The position numbers and the translations under genes are program-made. Below the pieces are notes generated by a model, which searched no databases, was not told the DNA's origin, and saw only the letters and a program-made list of their open reading frames with translations. A DNA stretch of 64,000 nucleotides. It comes from Nothopassalora personata (taxonomy: Eukaryota > Ascomycota > Dothideomycetes > Mycosphaerellales > Mycosphaerellaceae). The stretch is taken from assembly GCA_033816765.1 (NCBI GenBank), contig CM066293.1, positions 2,852,001 through 2,916,000 on the forward strand. Direction: 5' to 3'. This document shows, piece by piece, positions 34,001 to 42,631 of this stretch (position 1 is its first letter; the number at the start of each line of letters is the position of its first letter).

Positions 34001-34430
34001 AAGTAGGGAATAGTTACGAAATCAAGCACTAAATTAGAGCTATATGCCCTTAGTTACGCTGCCTTAGAGGTCCTATAGTAGGATAGGCTTTTTAGTGCAG
34101 TTACCCTTAAATTGGAGAATCGGATACTGCTATACTGTAATAACTAGTAGACTATAAGGATTGTTAAGACCCCAAATAGCAGAATTGATACTAAGATAAG
34201 GCATGTAGACGTCTAACAATGCTAGCTTAGGGAACAGTACTTAGTAGGACGTCTTAAAATTAGCTAGATAAGGATATAGGACATAGCCGCGGACGGTCTA
34301 ACTAAGGTCCTAACTCCTTAACAGCACTAGCGGTTTGTTAATCACCTTAATTTAGGAGATTAGCAAATAGGCATACCCTCGCTTTAATAGCTAGGGGGTG
34401 CTATCTTTACTTTACTTCTAAAATAAACAC
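31004..34430 (+). pseudogene. pol of Copia C: integrase, RT, RNase H (RIP-degraded)
   Basis: After the D insertion the frame resumes with a GAG-pre-integrase region (LRHPRLERIMHLQ). The integrase core follows near 31380-31680, with TYLINRTLSKKLG and TPFKVATG. RT begins near 32520 (REVFRAASVKEF) and is interrupted by the solo LTR between GETY and the YVATLYARLFR helix. It then continues IDAVNAFLNA near 33150, YGFKESP near 33255 and FFYIDNICF near 33375 (active-site YVDD relative). RNase H ends with TKSSTKLELYAL near 34020 and AADGLTKVL near 34285. Stops are confined to codons explained by CA-to-TA or TG-to-TA changes. Confidence 0.85.
32730..33059. repeat. Solo LTR (330 bp), unmutated, in Copia C RT
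   Basis: It begins TGTTAGGAACC, ends ATCCGTAACA, and is flanked by CCTAC (32725-32729 and 33060-33064). It matches 62793-63122 with only two differences that I can see. CA and TG are frequent, so it escaped RIP. An internal region near 32910-32990 has inverted motifs (TGATCAGTCGGATCA, then CTGTTACAG). No internal element is present, so it arose by LTR-LTR recombination. Orientation cannot be fixed. Confidence 0.9.
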
Positions 34431-34549
34431 TCGTAATTTATTTAGCTAGGGGCTAAGGACACCCTACCTTTATAACTAGAGAGGACTAAAGGACTTCTAA
34501 GAATAATATAAGGCCTACAACTCGTAGTAAAGCTTACCTAACGGTTACA

Positions 34550-35594
34550 CGCACTTATAACGCAATAACCTTACATGCTTAGCTCGAATATAGCCTATAT
34601 CTAATTTCTCAATCCTTCTAGCAACCCTCTCTTTTACAATCTACTTCGCACCGCCGTTAATCTCCTCACTAGGTAGCCCCTTAGCTTAGTTAGTTACCCT
34701 TTAACCACTATACTAGGGTACGACTACATCCTAGAACACTAGAACACAAGTATTAGAACCCTTAAAATAGAGCCTATTTTAGAAGTTAAGACACCTACAC
34801 CACTTAATTCAGGTCTAGTCGAGCCTAAGAACGCGCTACCTCTACTAACCACACCTAAAGAAGAACCCTCAAACCCTAGAAACAAGTCCTCTATGTCTAT
34901 TAAAGAATTCTAACGACTCCTTAAGGCGAGCTAGGAGATAGGCTACGAGTCCGACACTAAGCCGTATAGTAGCCTAAGAAAGAGGTACGGGGCAAAGAAG
35001 ACCCCTATAAAAGAGGTATTAGAGGAGAAGCAAAAGGCTTAGAATAAGGCGCATAAGGACTCTAAGTAGAAGAGCCAACTCCGAAACTACGTCTATAGGT
35101 CACTTAGGACCCTCGCTAAAGGACGAAAACCTCGCCTCCCTAAATTTAACCTTAGAGAGAAAAATAAGGCCTTTAAGCCTATCCTTAGACTTAATAAGCA
35201 ATTCTTAGGCATCCGCAGCGACCTTAGTTACGATTCTAGGGTAGAAATTAACAAGCAGTCCCTAGATTAGTATAAGAGTACTACTCTAGGAAATAAGGAT
35301 TATGTACCTACCTACAACATTAATAACCTCACTAAGCTGCTTTAGGGTATTTAATAGAGCATAATTAAGTCTACTCTAAAGAAGGGAATGGCCTCTAAGA
35401 AGAGAGAGGCACCCTAAGACGAAGAAACTAATAAAGAGGAAACCCCGAAAAAGAAGATAAAGGGTACTATTACTAGTTAGGAGGGAGTTATCGAAGACCT
35501 TATCTATAAAGTTAAGGGTAACATAAACAAGGTTATAAAGGATATAAAGGTCCTTAGCGCCAAGATCACTCTACTTAGTTCCTATGTAGAGTAA
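34550..35594 (+). pseudogene. Extra ORF between pol and the 3' LTR of Copia C (about 340 codons, RIP-damaged)
   Basis: Downstream of RNase H, one plus frame runs for over 1 kb, interrupted only by TAG/TAA at Gln/Trp-type codons. It contains ILGYDYILEHQNTSIRTL, a central Lys/Arg-rich domain (LRKRYGAKKTPIKEVLEEKQ), RKPRLPKFNLREKNKAF, and a C-terminal helix (IEDLIYKVKGNINKVIKDIK). It ends VE, then TAA, beside the purine tract. It shows no protease, RT or envelope-like signal or membrane segments. The basic centre suggests nucleic-acid binding (inference). Copia elements normally end shortly after RNase H. Confidence 0.6.
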
Positions 35595-35601
35595 GGGGGT
35601 G

Positions 35602-35850
35602 TGTAAAGCGCTAGGATAATGCATAGATAGCAGGTTTTAAGGGTGATATAACCTAATTAAGTGTAGTAATTACTTGTCCTTAGGAAATAAGATTAGGCAC
35701 CTGAATTACAGGGATTAAGGGCCTCTTATTAAAAGAAGACTTATATAAGCACCTTAAGGGTGTCACTACTTGTAATAAACATGGTTTTTCATACCCTGAT
35801 TTCCAGACTTAATACCCTAGTTCCAAACTTCCATCTCCACTAGTTTCACA
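35602..35850 (+). repeat. 3' LTR of Copia C
   Basis: 249 bp. About eleven CA-to-TA or TG-to-TA changes lie in its inner 127 bp; its outer 60 bp are intact where the 5' LTR is mutated. Confidence 0.93.
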
Positions 35851-36532
35851 CCCTCTCACAACCGTCCTCGTCCCCGCCGTTGAAATTTCTAACCAAGTAG
35901 CCGGAAATATCACACCCTACCCAGGAACCAGACCCACAGGCGCCAAAGTCGAAGCAGGCCGCTGCCTCTTCTCCAACACCTTACACGCCGTGAGCGTCAG
36001 TAGTGTAGCGTACGCCGGTGAGGATAGGCCCCTGCAGTCAGTATTGCTGCCAATATGCAAGATCGTCGGCTTGGATTTATTCGGCAATCTGTCTCCTACG
36101 TGACACCTTGACTCACTTCCATGAGATGGACAATCGATTGTCCCTCGTCCTGCAGGTACGTGTAGCACCTCGGTCTGGAGGGTCGTTCGTTGGTGACAGT
36201 GCCGCGTCTTACAACGGCTGTCGGTCGTTTTGTACTCACCACACTGTGGGTACGACTTAGCCTCGATCTCTTCCAAGACCACGGCGGCGATCAGGTGCGC
36301 CAGCTGCCGGCGTCACGGCCAAGCAGTACGACGCGGAGGTGTGCGACGCAACAGGTCGGCCAGAGAAGCAATGTCTGGTTATCGTTCGATCAAGTTATCT
36401 GCATGTCTCAAGCTAAACATGAATGCCTGGTGCTTCGTTCGACGTACACAAGGACGACATCCGCCGTGTCATCATGTCGACTCATTTGTCCGAGTACTCC
36501 AGTAACGCCGATTCTACGACAGAGGTCCATAC
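35851..36532. other. Host DNA after Copia C; no firm gene
   Basis: 35851-35855 is the right CCCTC duplication. A plus frame from there reads TTVLVPAVEISNQVAGNI, then TPYPGTRPTGAKVEAGRCLF, up to a stop near 36104, and looks protein-like, so a host gene may have been cut by the insertion. A 121-codon minus ORF overlaps it. Neither is recognised. The remainder is the 3' flank of RFA1. Confidence 0.35.
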
Positions 36533-38515
36533 CTAATTGACGAACAGACTGTCATCCTTCATGTTGTACTGCTTGATGATCTGGGCCAGCTTGTTCGCCT
36601 CACGTGCGAAATCGAGTGGGTTGGCGAATTGGACTTGGTAGCGGACTCTACAGCGTAAATGTCAGCATTGAAACATCTGTGCGACATCGAAGCACGGCAT
36701 CATACCTCTGCTGATCCTGGTAACTGTCCATCTTCGCTCTGACACGGAAGTTGAAGGTCTGACAGTTTGCGTCACCAAAGGCGTCAGCCACGCGTCTGTC
36801 ATCACCCTCTTCCTTCATTGCCTGGAGATCGTTCGCGGGCATGCCCATGATACGCTCGCTAACCTCATCGAAACAGCTGAGCCAGATCTGACCTGTATGG
36901 TCGCTGACGTTGACAGACATGATGTATCGATACTGGGGAGCATCCCACGACTTGTCGCACCTTTCGCACCGCCAGTTGCCCGGCTCGTTCTCAATGACCT
37001 TCTTATTGCAAGGTTGAGGATCCGTGGTGCGACACGCCGGGTAGGCGAAGTTGTCCTGTTTGATATAGATGACGGTTGCCTTGATGCTGAACCAGTCTGT
37101 GTCATCTGTCATGCCGAGATTCTCGTCCCGTACTTGTGCGATGGTCTTTGTGTCGTTACCCTTGGCACCGTACGTCGCGCCGACTGTGGACATGGTGTTT
37201 GCATGGGAAGCGAAATTCTCTGTGCGACCAGTACCGTCATACCAGCCTTTCAGCTTGTATGCTTCTTCGATGTCTGGGTTGGCGGTCATGCTGCCGCTTG
37301 AAAGCAAGGACAAGGAACGGCCGCCAAAGTCGCTGACTTTGACACCCTTGAATGCCACCACGGACTCTGGCTGTATGTCGAGGGTTTCAGCAGTCTTGCC
37401 CCAAACAGTAAGACGCACATTGTAGCCGGTGTTATCGACCAACGTCAGCTCGCGCTTGCTGTATGGCTTCGATGTCGTCTTGGAAACAATCTCCGAAACC
37501 TCGCCAACGTCTTGCAGCACACCGATGACATCGATTGTTGAGTCCTTCTCAATCTCTTGCAGCGCAGCGATGGTGGTGAAGTTATACCGCACTTGCGGCA
37601 CTCCATCGTTGTCCTCGGCCTTCTCGATCTGTGTGTCCTTCTCAGCGGTAAGCTCGTAGTCGTTGTTGAGGTTCGAGAACTGCTTCTTGGCCAGCTGCAC
37701 TCTGCAAGGACTGGAGATGTAGTAGACGCCGCCTTCTTGTAGTGTATCGTACCACTGGTCCACGGCATCGTTGAAGCCCGTCATGCGGATCTCGCCCGAG
37801 TCGTCGAGAAAGTTGGCACTGAAGAGCTTGCCCTCACCATTCTTATTATGCCACAGCTTGATGTCGCTTTTACTCGTACAACGCGCCTTGATGGTCCACT
37901 TGTGTGTGTATGGCGAGATGGCCTCGATGGGTGTGATGTTGGCATGACCGCCATGCGATGCACCGTTGGTGCGGGAGGGAAGTGCTCGCTGTTGTTGCTG
38001 CTGCGGGGCCTGCTGCGGCGGCTTGTTGCCGTAGAAGTTGTTGCCAGCGATGTTTCCCGGCTGTGGCTTGACCTCCTCTTGTGCCTCTGGCTTGGGGCTG
38101 TCCAGTGCCACTGGCTGTCCCAACTTGTCCTGCTCGCCATACTCTTCCAGCACGTCGAGGTCGATGATGATCAGTATGTACTTGTCCTTGACGTAGTTGG
38201 CCTGGTATGAGTTCAGACGGCATATGCTGCCTTTCTTCAGTTTGCCTTCGCTGATCAGGTGGTTGGATTCTGGTGGGCACGTCAGTCACATGTACGTCGC
38301 TTCACTGACCCCCCTTCCGATGACATACGTATGGCGATCATGCCCTGGATGAAGTTGACGGTGTCGCTGAAGACGACACGCCACCGCTCTTGGCCTCCGC
38401 TCGCGTGTGCCATGGGCTTGATCTGCACGCACTGGAAGACGGGCTGCTCGACCTGCTCGCCTTCTGTGATGCGGCGCAGTGCGCCCTGCGAGATGCCACT
38501 CAGTGCGTCGGCCAT
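36533..38515 (-). CDS. RFA1: Replication protein A large subunit (RPA1/RFA1), three exons, 621 aa
   Basis: Large subunit of the nuclear single-stranded DNA-binding heterotrimer RPA, needed for replication, repair and recombination. Exons on the minus strand: 38515-38329, 38269-36706, 36647-36533 (1,866 nt). Intron 1 (59 nt) has GTATGT...CTGAC...CCAG; intron 2 (58 nt) has GTATGA...GTAG. The N-terminal OB fold (residues 1 to about 105) includes QYVQ-like FQCVQIKPM and ILIIIDLDVLEEYG. A Gln-rich linker is at about 148-157. DNA-binding OB folds A and B start with HKWTIKARCTSKSDIK (about 185) and follow to about 400. Fold C holds the zinc ribbon (CRTTDPQPC, then CERC, residues about 470-500). The end QQRVRYQVQFANPLDFAREA is typical. 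The length is normal. The start has a good context (A at -3, G at +4). Confidence 0.96.
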
Positions 38516-38633
38516 GATGTCGTGCTCGCTGGTGGGCGTGAGGCGGGCGATCTGCTGCGATGATGTCGACGGCGTTGATGGTGGTGGAAGTGTTACCTGT
38601 TTTACGTTATCTGCAAGGGGACGCGCGAGGCAG

Positions 38634-38639
38634 ACGCGT
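38634..38639. promoter_or_regulatory. MCB-like box (ACGCGT) upstream of RFA1
   Basis: ACGCGT lies 119 bp upstream of the RFA1 start, with a related ACGCGC at 38621-38626. In yeasts this is the binding site of the MBF complex that drives G1/S transcription of replication genes. Use in this fungus is inferred. Confidence 0.5.
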
Positions 38640-39575
38640 CAAGACTTGCTTAGTCATCGCGACACATACATCGTGTAACCTTCCACGAACTAACTGGTGA
38701 CAGTCCACTGCCTGACTTAATCTGTTTCGTGATGCTGATTTCGACTACTATCCCACGGCTTGCTGCAGCGCTGTCCTGTTTTGGTTTCGCTGAAGAAGCA
38801 GAATGTCACCGGAAGTAGAGCCATCGCTTGGAAGCCTTGTGCTTGGTGCTTATGACGAAACCCTGATAGATGGCAATGCTGCCAATATGACCATCGACGA
38901 GAGCAGAACGAACACAAACGATGCATCTTTCCTGGTCTGATGTGGATGCATTAAGGGTGCTAAGTGCAGCATCACTGCTCTCCTTGTCCATTCCTCGAAT
39001 TTTCTTGCTACTCTTTACTTGGGACCTCGATTTACGGGGCTATTACATGATCTTTGAGTCCACAGCGAAGCTCCTGCTCTGTGCTCGACACACTTTGAAG
39101 TCGCTGAGATCATTCTAGGTGAGTCTCCGGATGTCTGGGATAGATCACCAAGTTGTCAACCCAGGGACAGGATACAAATGCAGACGATCACTATCGGTAT
39201 GGCTGCCGCTTTTGTACGCCGGCTTCTGCCCGTGTCCACCGAGCACAGCTTCCTGCGCCTGACTCTAGTTCCGTTACTTCACTACGCTCGCAGATGCTGG
39301 GGCTTGGCAGGTCAGAAGATGGGGCCTTGAGAAACTACATCAGCAGCCGAAGCATTGTCCTTTGTTGGTTTCGGACTTCCTCCGCAAGCCATGTCCCGAT
39401 TATCCCTGGACTTTTACAGGATACATGTGCGACTGCGAGACGTGTTCGTTCGGGATGTAGAATCACCTGCTGGAACACAGTTGAGAACAGAATAGAGCTC
39501 GGGAGAAGCGAAAGCGGGTTCATAGGTCCAGTTACTTAGTGCTTGTGCGCTGCCCGAAGAGTCATCGGAAACGAA
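38640..39575. other. Intergenic DNA upstream of RFA1; no gene seen
   Basis: Only short overlapping ORFs (60-128 codons) without motifs on either strand. The composition is normal host DNA. Confidence 0.4.
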
Positions 39576-39998
39576 TCAGGGCTGGAGGGTCAACGACGCT
39601 CCTTGCGCCTTCTTCAGCAGCGCCTCAATCTCATCCTCCATCTCCTCGAAGTTCGCTTCAACCGCTTTGATATCCCTCTCGATCTCTGAATCGGACTCGT
39701 GGTCGATCAGAATTGATTTGCTGTCCAGCTGCATGATCACCCACTCCTTACTCATGGAAACCAGGATCAAACCCGCACTAGGGCTACTCCCTTTGAGCAT
39801 CTGCACAAGGCTACGAGATCTTTGTTGTATGCTTTGGAGAGCTTGGACCGATCTGATCAACACTGTGTTGCAACTTCCAATCTGCTGTCGGCGTGAATCG
39901 ATGTGACCCAGCCCAACCTTGCTTTGTAGCAGACTTTCGTATAATGCGTTTGCACACATACAGTAAACGTTGATGGAGATGCTAGCAAGGGAAGACAT
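39576..39998 (-). CDS. Hypothetical small protein with acidic coiled-coil C-terminus (140 aa)
   Basis: The open frame begins MSSLASISINVYCMCANALY and has a helical middle (LIRSVQALQSIQQRSRSLVQ). It ends with a strongly acidic heptad region (SEIERDIKAVEANFEEMEDE), about residues 105-132. A GTATGT donor-like sequence lies near codon 13, so a short first exon and an intron to CAG near 39895 are possible. It is transcribed divergently from RAD54, with 185 bp between start codons. I do not recognise the family; size and coiled coil would suit a subunit of a small complex. Confidence 0.55.
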   Translation of the reverse strand: MSSLASISINVYCMCANALYESLLQSKVGLGHIDSRRQQIGSCNTVLIRSVQALQSIQQRSRSLVQMLKGSSPSAGLILVSMSKEWVIMQLDSKSILIDHESDSEIERDIKAVEANFEEMEDEIEALLKKAQGASLTLQP

Positions 39999-40073
39999 GG
40001 AGGCGAAGTCGTACTGTACAAACTTCTTGGCGGCGTGACTTGGCGATCTCCGACAACCGCGCTAGTGCCTTAG

Positions 40074-40079
40074 ACGCGT
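40074..40079. promoter_or_regulatory. MCB-like box (ACGCGT) in the RAD54 promoter
   Basis: ACGCGT lies 105 bp upstream of the RAD54 start codon, in the 185-bp divergent promoter shared with the small coiled-coil gene. It is the same core sequence and nearly the same distance as at RFA1. Confidence 0.5.
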
Positions 40080-40183
40080 ATCAGGTCGCGACTTCGACAT
40101 CAAGTAGCGATACTTTGTCTTGTTGTTCAGTCTCACCATTCACCTGTCGCCACCCTCTCCCGTCCCCGGTGGATTCCGCTGCC

Positions 40184-42631
40184 ATGACCGTCGCCGACAA
40201 GGAGAATGTTCCACCACCGTCAGCGAAGCCACGCGCACGGTTGTATGGCGGCACACCACAATCCGCCGACAGACTGATCAGGCCATTCAAATGCCCCGGC
40301 GCAAACACGCCCTCGAGAGTGTCGGAGAAGCCCGCGCGCAAGCGGCGCAAAGTCGACTATGCCGGTGGCGATGGCAGTGTGGAAGAGGGCGACAAGCCAT
40401 ACACCAATGAGGACCGCCTGGCACTTGCGACACGCGACGTCAATCGCTTCCCCGTCTTCAAGCCCAAGGACAAGGACACGGCGTTTCGATCACGTTTTTC
40501 GATTCCCCTCAAGAACAAGCACAATCTAGGATATACACAGTCGAAAGGTCCGCCACTGCTCGGTCTACGGCAAGGAACTGTCTTTGTGAATAAGCCGTTG
40601 CACGATCCCAGTGGAGAGTTCGCGATTGTGCTGTTTGACCCAACGGTGGACTACAGACTCGATGCAAAGCGACTCGAGGAAGCAGAGGCCGAATGCGACA
40701 AGAAAGAAGAGCCGCCGGCAGAAGACAAGCCGAAGCTGGACGAGCCCATCATGCACAAGAGCCTGGCGGATATTTTGGGCATCAAGAAGAAGGTGGACAC
40801 GGAACGACCGAAGGTGCCTGTGGTGATAGATCCGAGACTGGCGAAGGTCTTGCGGCCACATCAAGTCGAGGGTGTCAAGTTCTTATACAAATGTACGACC
40901 GGACTCATTGAGGAAGGTGCCGAAGGTTGTATAATGGCAGACGAGATGGGCCTCGGAAAGACGTTGCAGTGCATCACGTTGATGTGGACACTGTTGAAGC
41001 AATCGCCGGACGCGGGAAAGAGCACGATACAGAAATGTATCATTGCATGTCCAGCATCTTTGGTACGCAACTGGGCGAATGAGCTGGTGAAATGGTTGGG
41101 AGAAGGCGCCATCATACCCTTCGCCGTAGATGGCAAGGCATCGAAGGAGGAGCTGACAGGGCAAATGCGACAATGGGCATCCGCTACTGGACGAGCGGTA
41201 ATACGGCCAGTCTTGATCGTGTCTTACGAGACATTACGACTATACGTGGACGAACTGCGAAACACTCCAATCGGCCTCATGCTTTGCGACGAAGGTCATC
41301 GTTTGAAGAATGCAGAGTCCAACACATATGAGTCGCTCACGGCTCTGAATGTCAAGAAGAGAGTCATCCTGTCAGGGACACCCATTCAGAACGACTTATC
41401 GGAGTACTTCGCACTGCTGGACTTTGCCAATCCTGGGTACCTTGGTACGCGACTGGAGTTCAGGAAACAGTATGAGCTACCCATCCTCCGAAGTCGAGAT
41501 GCCGACGGCAGTGACAAAGACCGCGAGAAAGGCGACGAACGTCTCAAGGAGTTACTGGGCAAGGTCAACAAGTTCATCATCCGACGCACCAACGACATTT
41601 TGTCCAAGTACTTGCCTGTCAAGTACGAGCATGTCGTCTTTTGCAATCTGGCGCCGTTCCAGTTGGACCTCTACAACTACTTCATCAAGTCGCCAGAAAT
41701 CCAGAGCTTGCTTCGTGGCAAAGGCAGTCAACCTCTCAAGGCCATCGGACTGCTGAAGAAGCTCTGTAACCACCCCGATCTGCTCAACCTACCAGACGAC
41801 CTGCCTGGCTGCGAGAAGCATTTCCCTGATGACTACGTACCGAAGGATCTTCGAGGCCGAGACCGCGATGTCAAGCCTTTCTACTCTGGTAAGATGCAAG
41901 TGCTCGCTCGTATGCTGGCGCGAATCCGTCAAGACACGAACGACAAGATTGTGCTCATCTCCAACTACACACAAACGCTTGATGTCTTCGAGAAGCTATG
42001 CAGAAACAACAACTATGGGTCGCTGCGACTCGATGGCACCATGAACGTCAACAAGCGCCAGAAGCTGGTTGAGAGGTTCAACGACCCAAATGGCGAGGAG
42101 TTTGTCTTCCTGCTGTCCTCAAAGGCTGGTGGATGTGGTCTGAACTTGATCGGCGCCAACCGACTTGTGCTCTTCGACCCTGACTGGAACCCGGCAGCTG
42201 ATCAGCAAGCCCTTGCTCGTGTGTGGCGTGATGGTCAAAAGAAAGATTGCTTCGTCTACCGCTTCATGACTACCGGCACAATTGAGGAGAAGGTCTTCCA
42301 GCGTCAATCCCACAAGCAAGCACTATCATCTTGCGTTGTCGACTCGGCAGAGGATGTCGAACGCCACTTCAGTGTCGACTCTTTGCGAGAGCTTTTCCAG
42401 TACAAGCCCAACACCACCAGCGACACGCACGACACATTCAAGTGCAAGCGCTGCAAGAATGGGAGGCAAATCATGAAAGCGCCTGCCATGCTGTACGGCG
42501 ATACAAGCAGCTGGAACCATTTCACGAACGAAGGCGAGCAAGGAGCCATGAGCAGGATCCAAGATCTTTTGCTCAGACAGGAAACGGCAGAGAAGGATGT
42601 CAGCGCTGTGTTCCAGTACATCAGCCATTGA
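40184..42631 (+). CDS. RAD54: RAD54 recombination DNA translocase (SNF2 family), single exon, 815 aa
   Basis: dsDNA-dependent ATPase that works with the Rad51 filament in homologous recombination: it remodels chromatin, promotes strand exchange and clears Rad51 from heteroduplex DNA in the nucleus. The N-terminus has a basic segment (EKPARKRRKVDY) like the Rad51-contact region. Helicase motifs: I DEMGLGKT (residues 253-260), II DEGH (369-372), III LSGTPIQNDLSEY (about 400), V SSKAGGCGLNLIGA (about 645) and VI QALARVWRDGQKK (about 675-688). The C-terminal zinc-like pair CKRCKNGR lies near 755. Start ATG 40184 (MTVADKENVPPP) was chosen because the frame upstream has no ATG. No intron is needed; the length is normal. 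Confidence 0.96.
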   Translation: MTVADKENVPPPSAKPRARLYGGTPQSADRLIRPFKCPGANTPSRVSEKPARKRRKVDYAGGDGSVEEGDKPYTNEDRLALATRDVNRFPVFKPKDKDTAFRSRFSIPLKNKHNLGYTQSKGPPLLGLRQGTVFVNKPLHDPSGEFAIVLFDPTVDYRLDAKRLEEAEAECDKKEEPPAEDKPKLDEPIMHKSLADILGIKKKVDTERPKVPVVIDPRLAKVLRPHQVEGVKFLYKCTTGLIEEGAEGCIMADEMGLGKTLQCITLMWTLLKQSPDAGKSTIQKCIIACPASLVRNWANELVKWLGEGAIIPFAVDGKASKEELTGQMRQWASATGRAVIRPVLIVSYETLRLYVDELRNTPIGLMLCDEGHRLKNAESNTYESLTALNVKKRVILSGTPIQNDLSEYFALLDFANPGYLGTRLEFRKQYELPILRSRDADGSDKDREKGDERLKELLGKVNKFIIRRTNDILSKYLPVKYEHVVFCNLAPFQLDLYNYFIKSPEIQSLLRGKGSQPLKAIGLLKKLCNHPDLLNLPDDLPGCEKHFPDDYVPKDLRGRDRDVKPFYSGKMQVLARMLARIRQDTNDKIVLISNYTQTLDVFEKLCRNNNYGSLRLDGTMNVNKRQKLVERFNDPNGEEFVFLLSSKAGGCGLNLIGANRLVLFDPDWNPAADQQALARVWRDGQKKDCFVYRFMTTGTIEEKVFQRQSHKQALSSCVVDSAEDVERHFSVDSLRELFQYKPNTTSDTHDTFKCKRCKNGRQIMKAPAMLYGDTSSWNHFTNEGEQGAMSRIQDLLLRQETAEKDVSAVFQYISH

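Larger units (their letters stand above)
22380..35850 (+). mobile_element. Copia retrotransposon C, complete, RIP-inactivated, carrying two nested insertions
   Basis: LTRs of equal length (249 bp; 22380-22628 and 35602-35850) have TG...CA ends and are flanked by CCCTC at 22375-22379 and 35851-35855. A purine tract (TAAGGGGGTG) precedes the 3' LTR. The plus-strand order is gag, protease (before D), GAG-pre-integrase, integrase, RT, RNase H, then an extra 3' ORF. Removing chromovirus D and the solo LTR with their duplications leaves about 6.5 kb. Integrase before RT defines Copia. All frames carry TAG/TAA at Gln/Trp positions. Confidence 0.92.

Noticed and set aside
40040..40183. Upstream extension of RAD54
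   Set aside because: The frame is open but lacks an ATG; the first ATG is 40184, in good context and consistent with the family.
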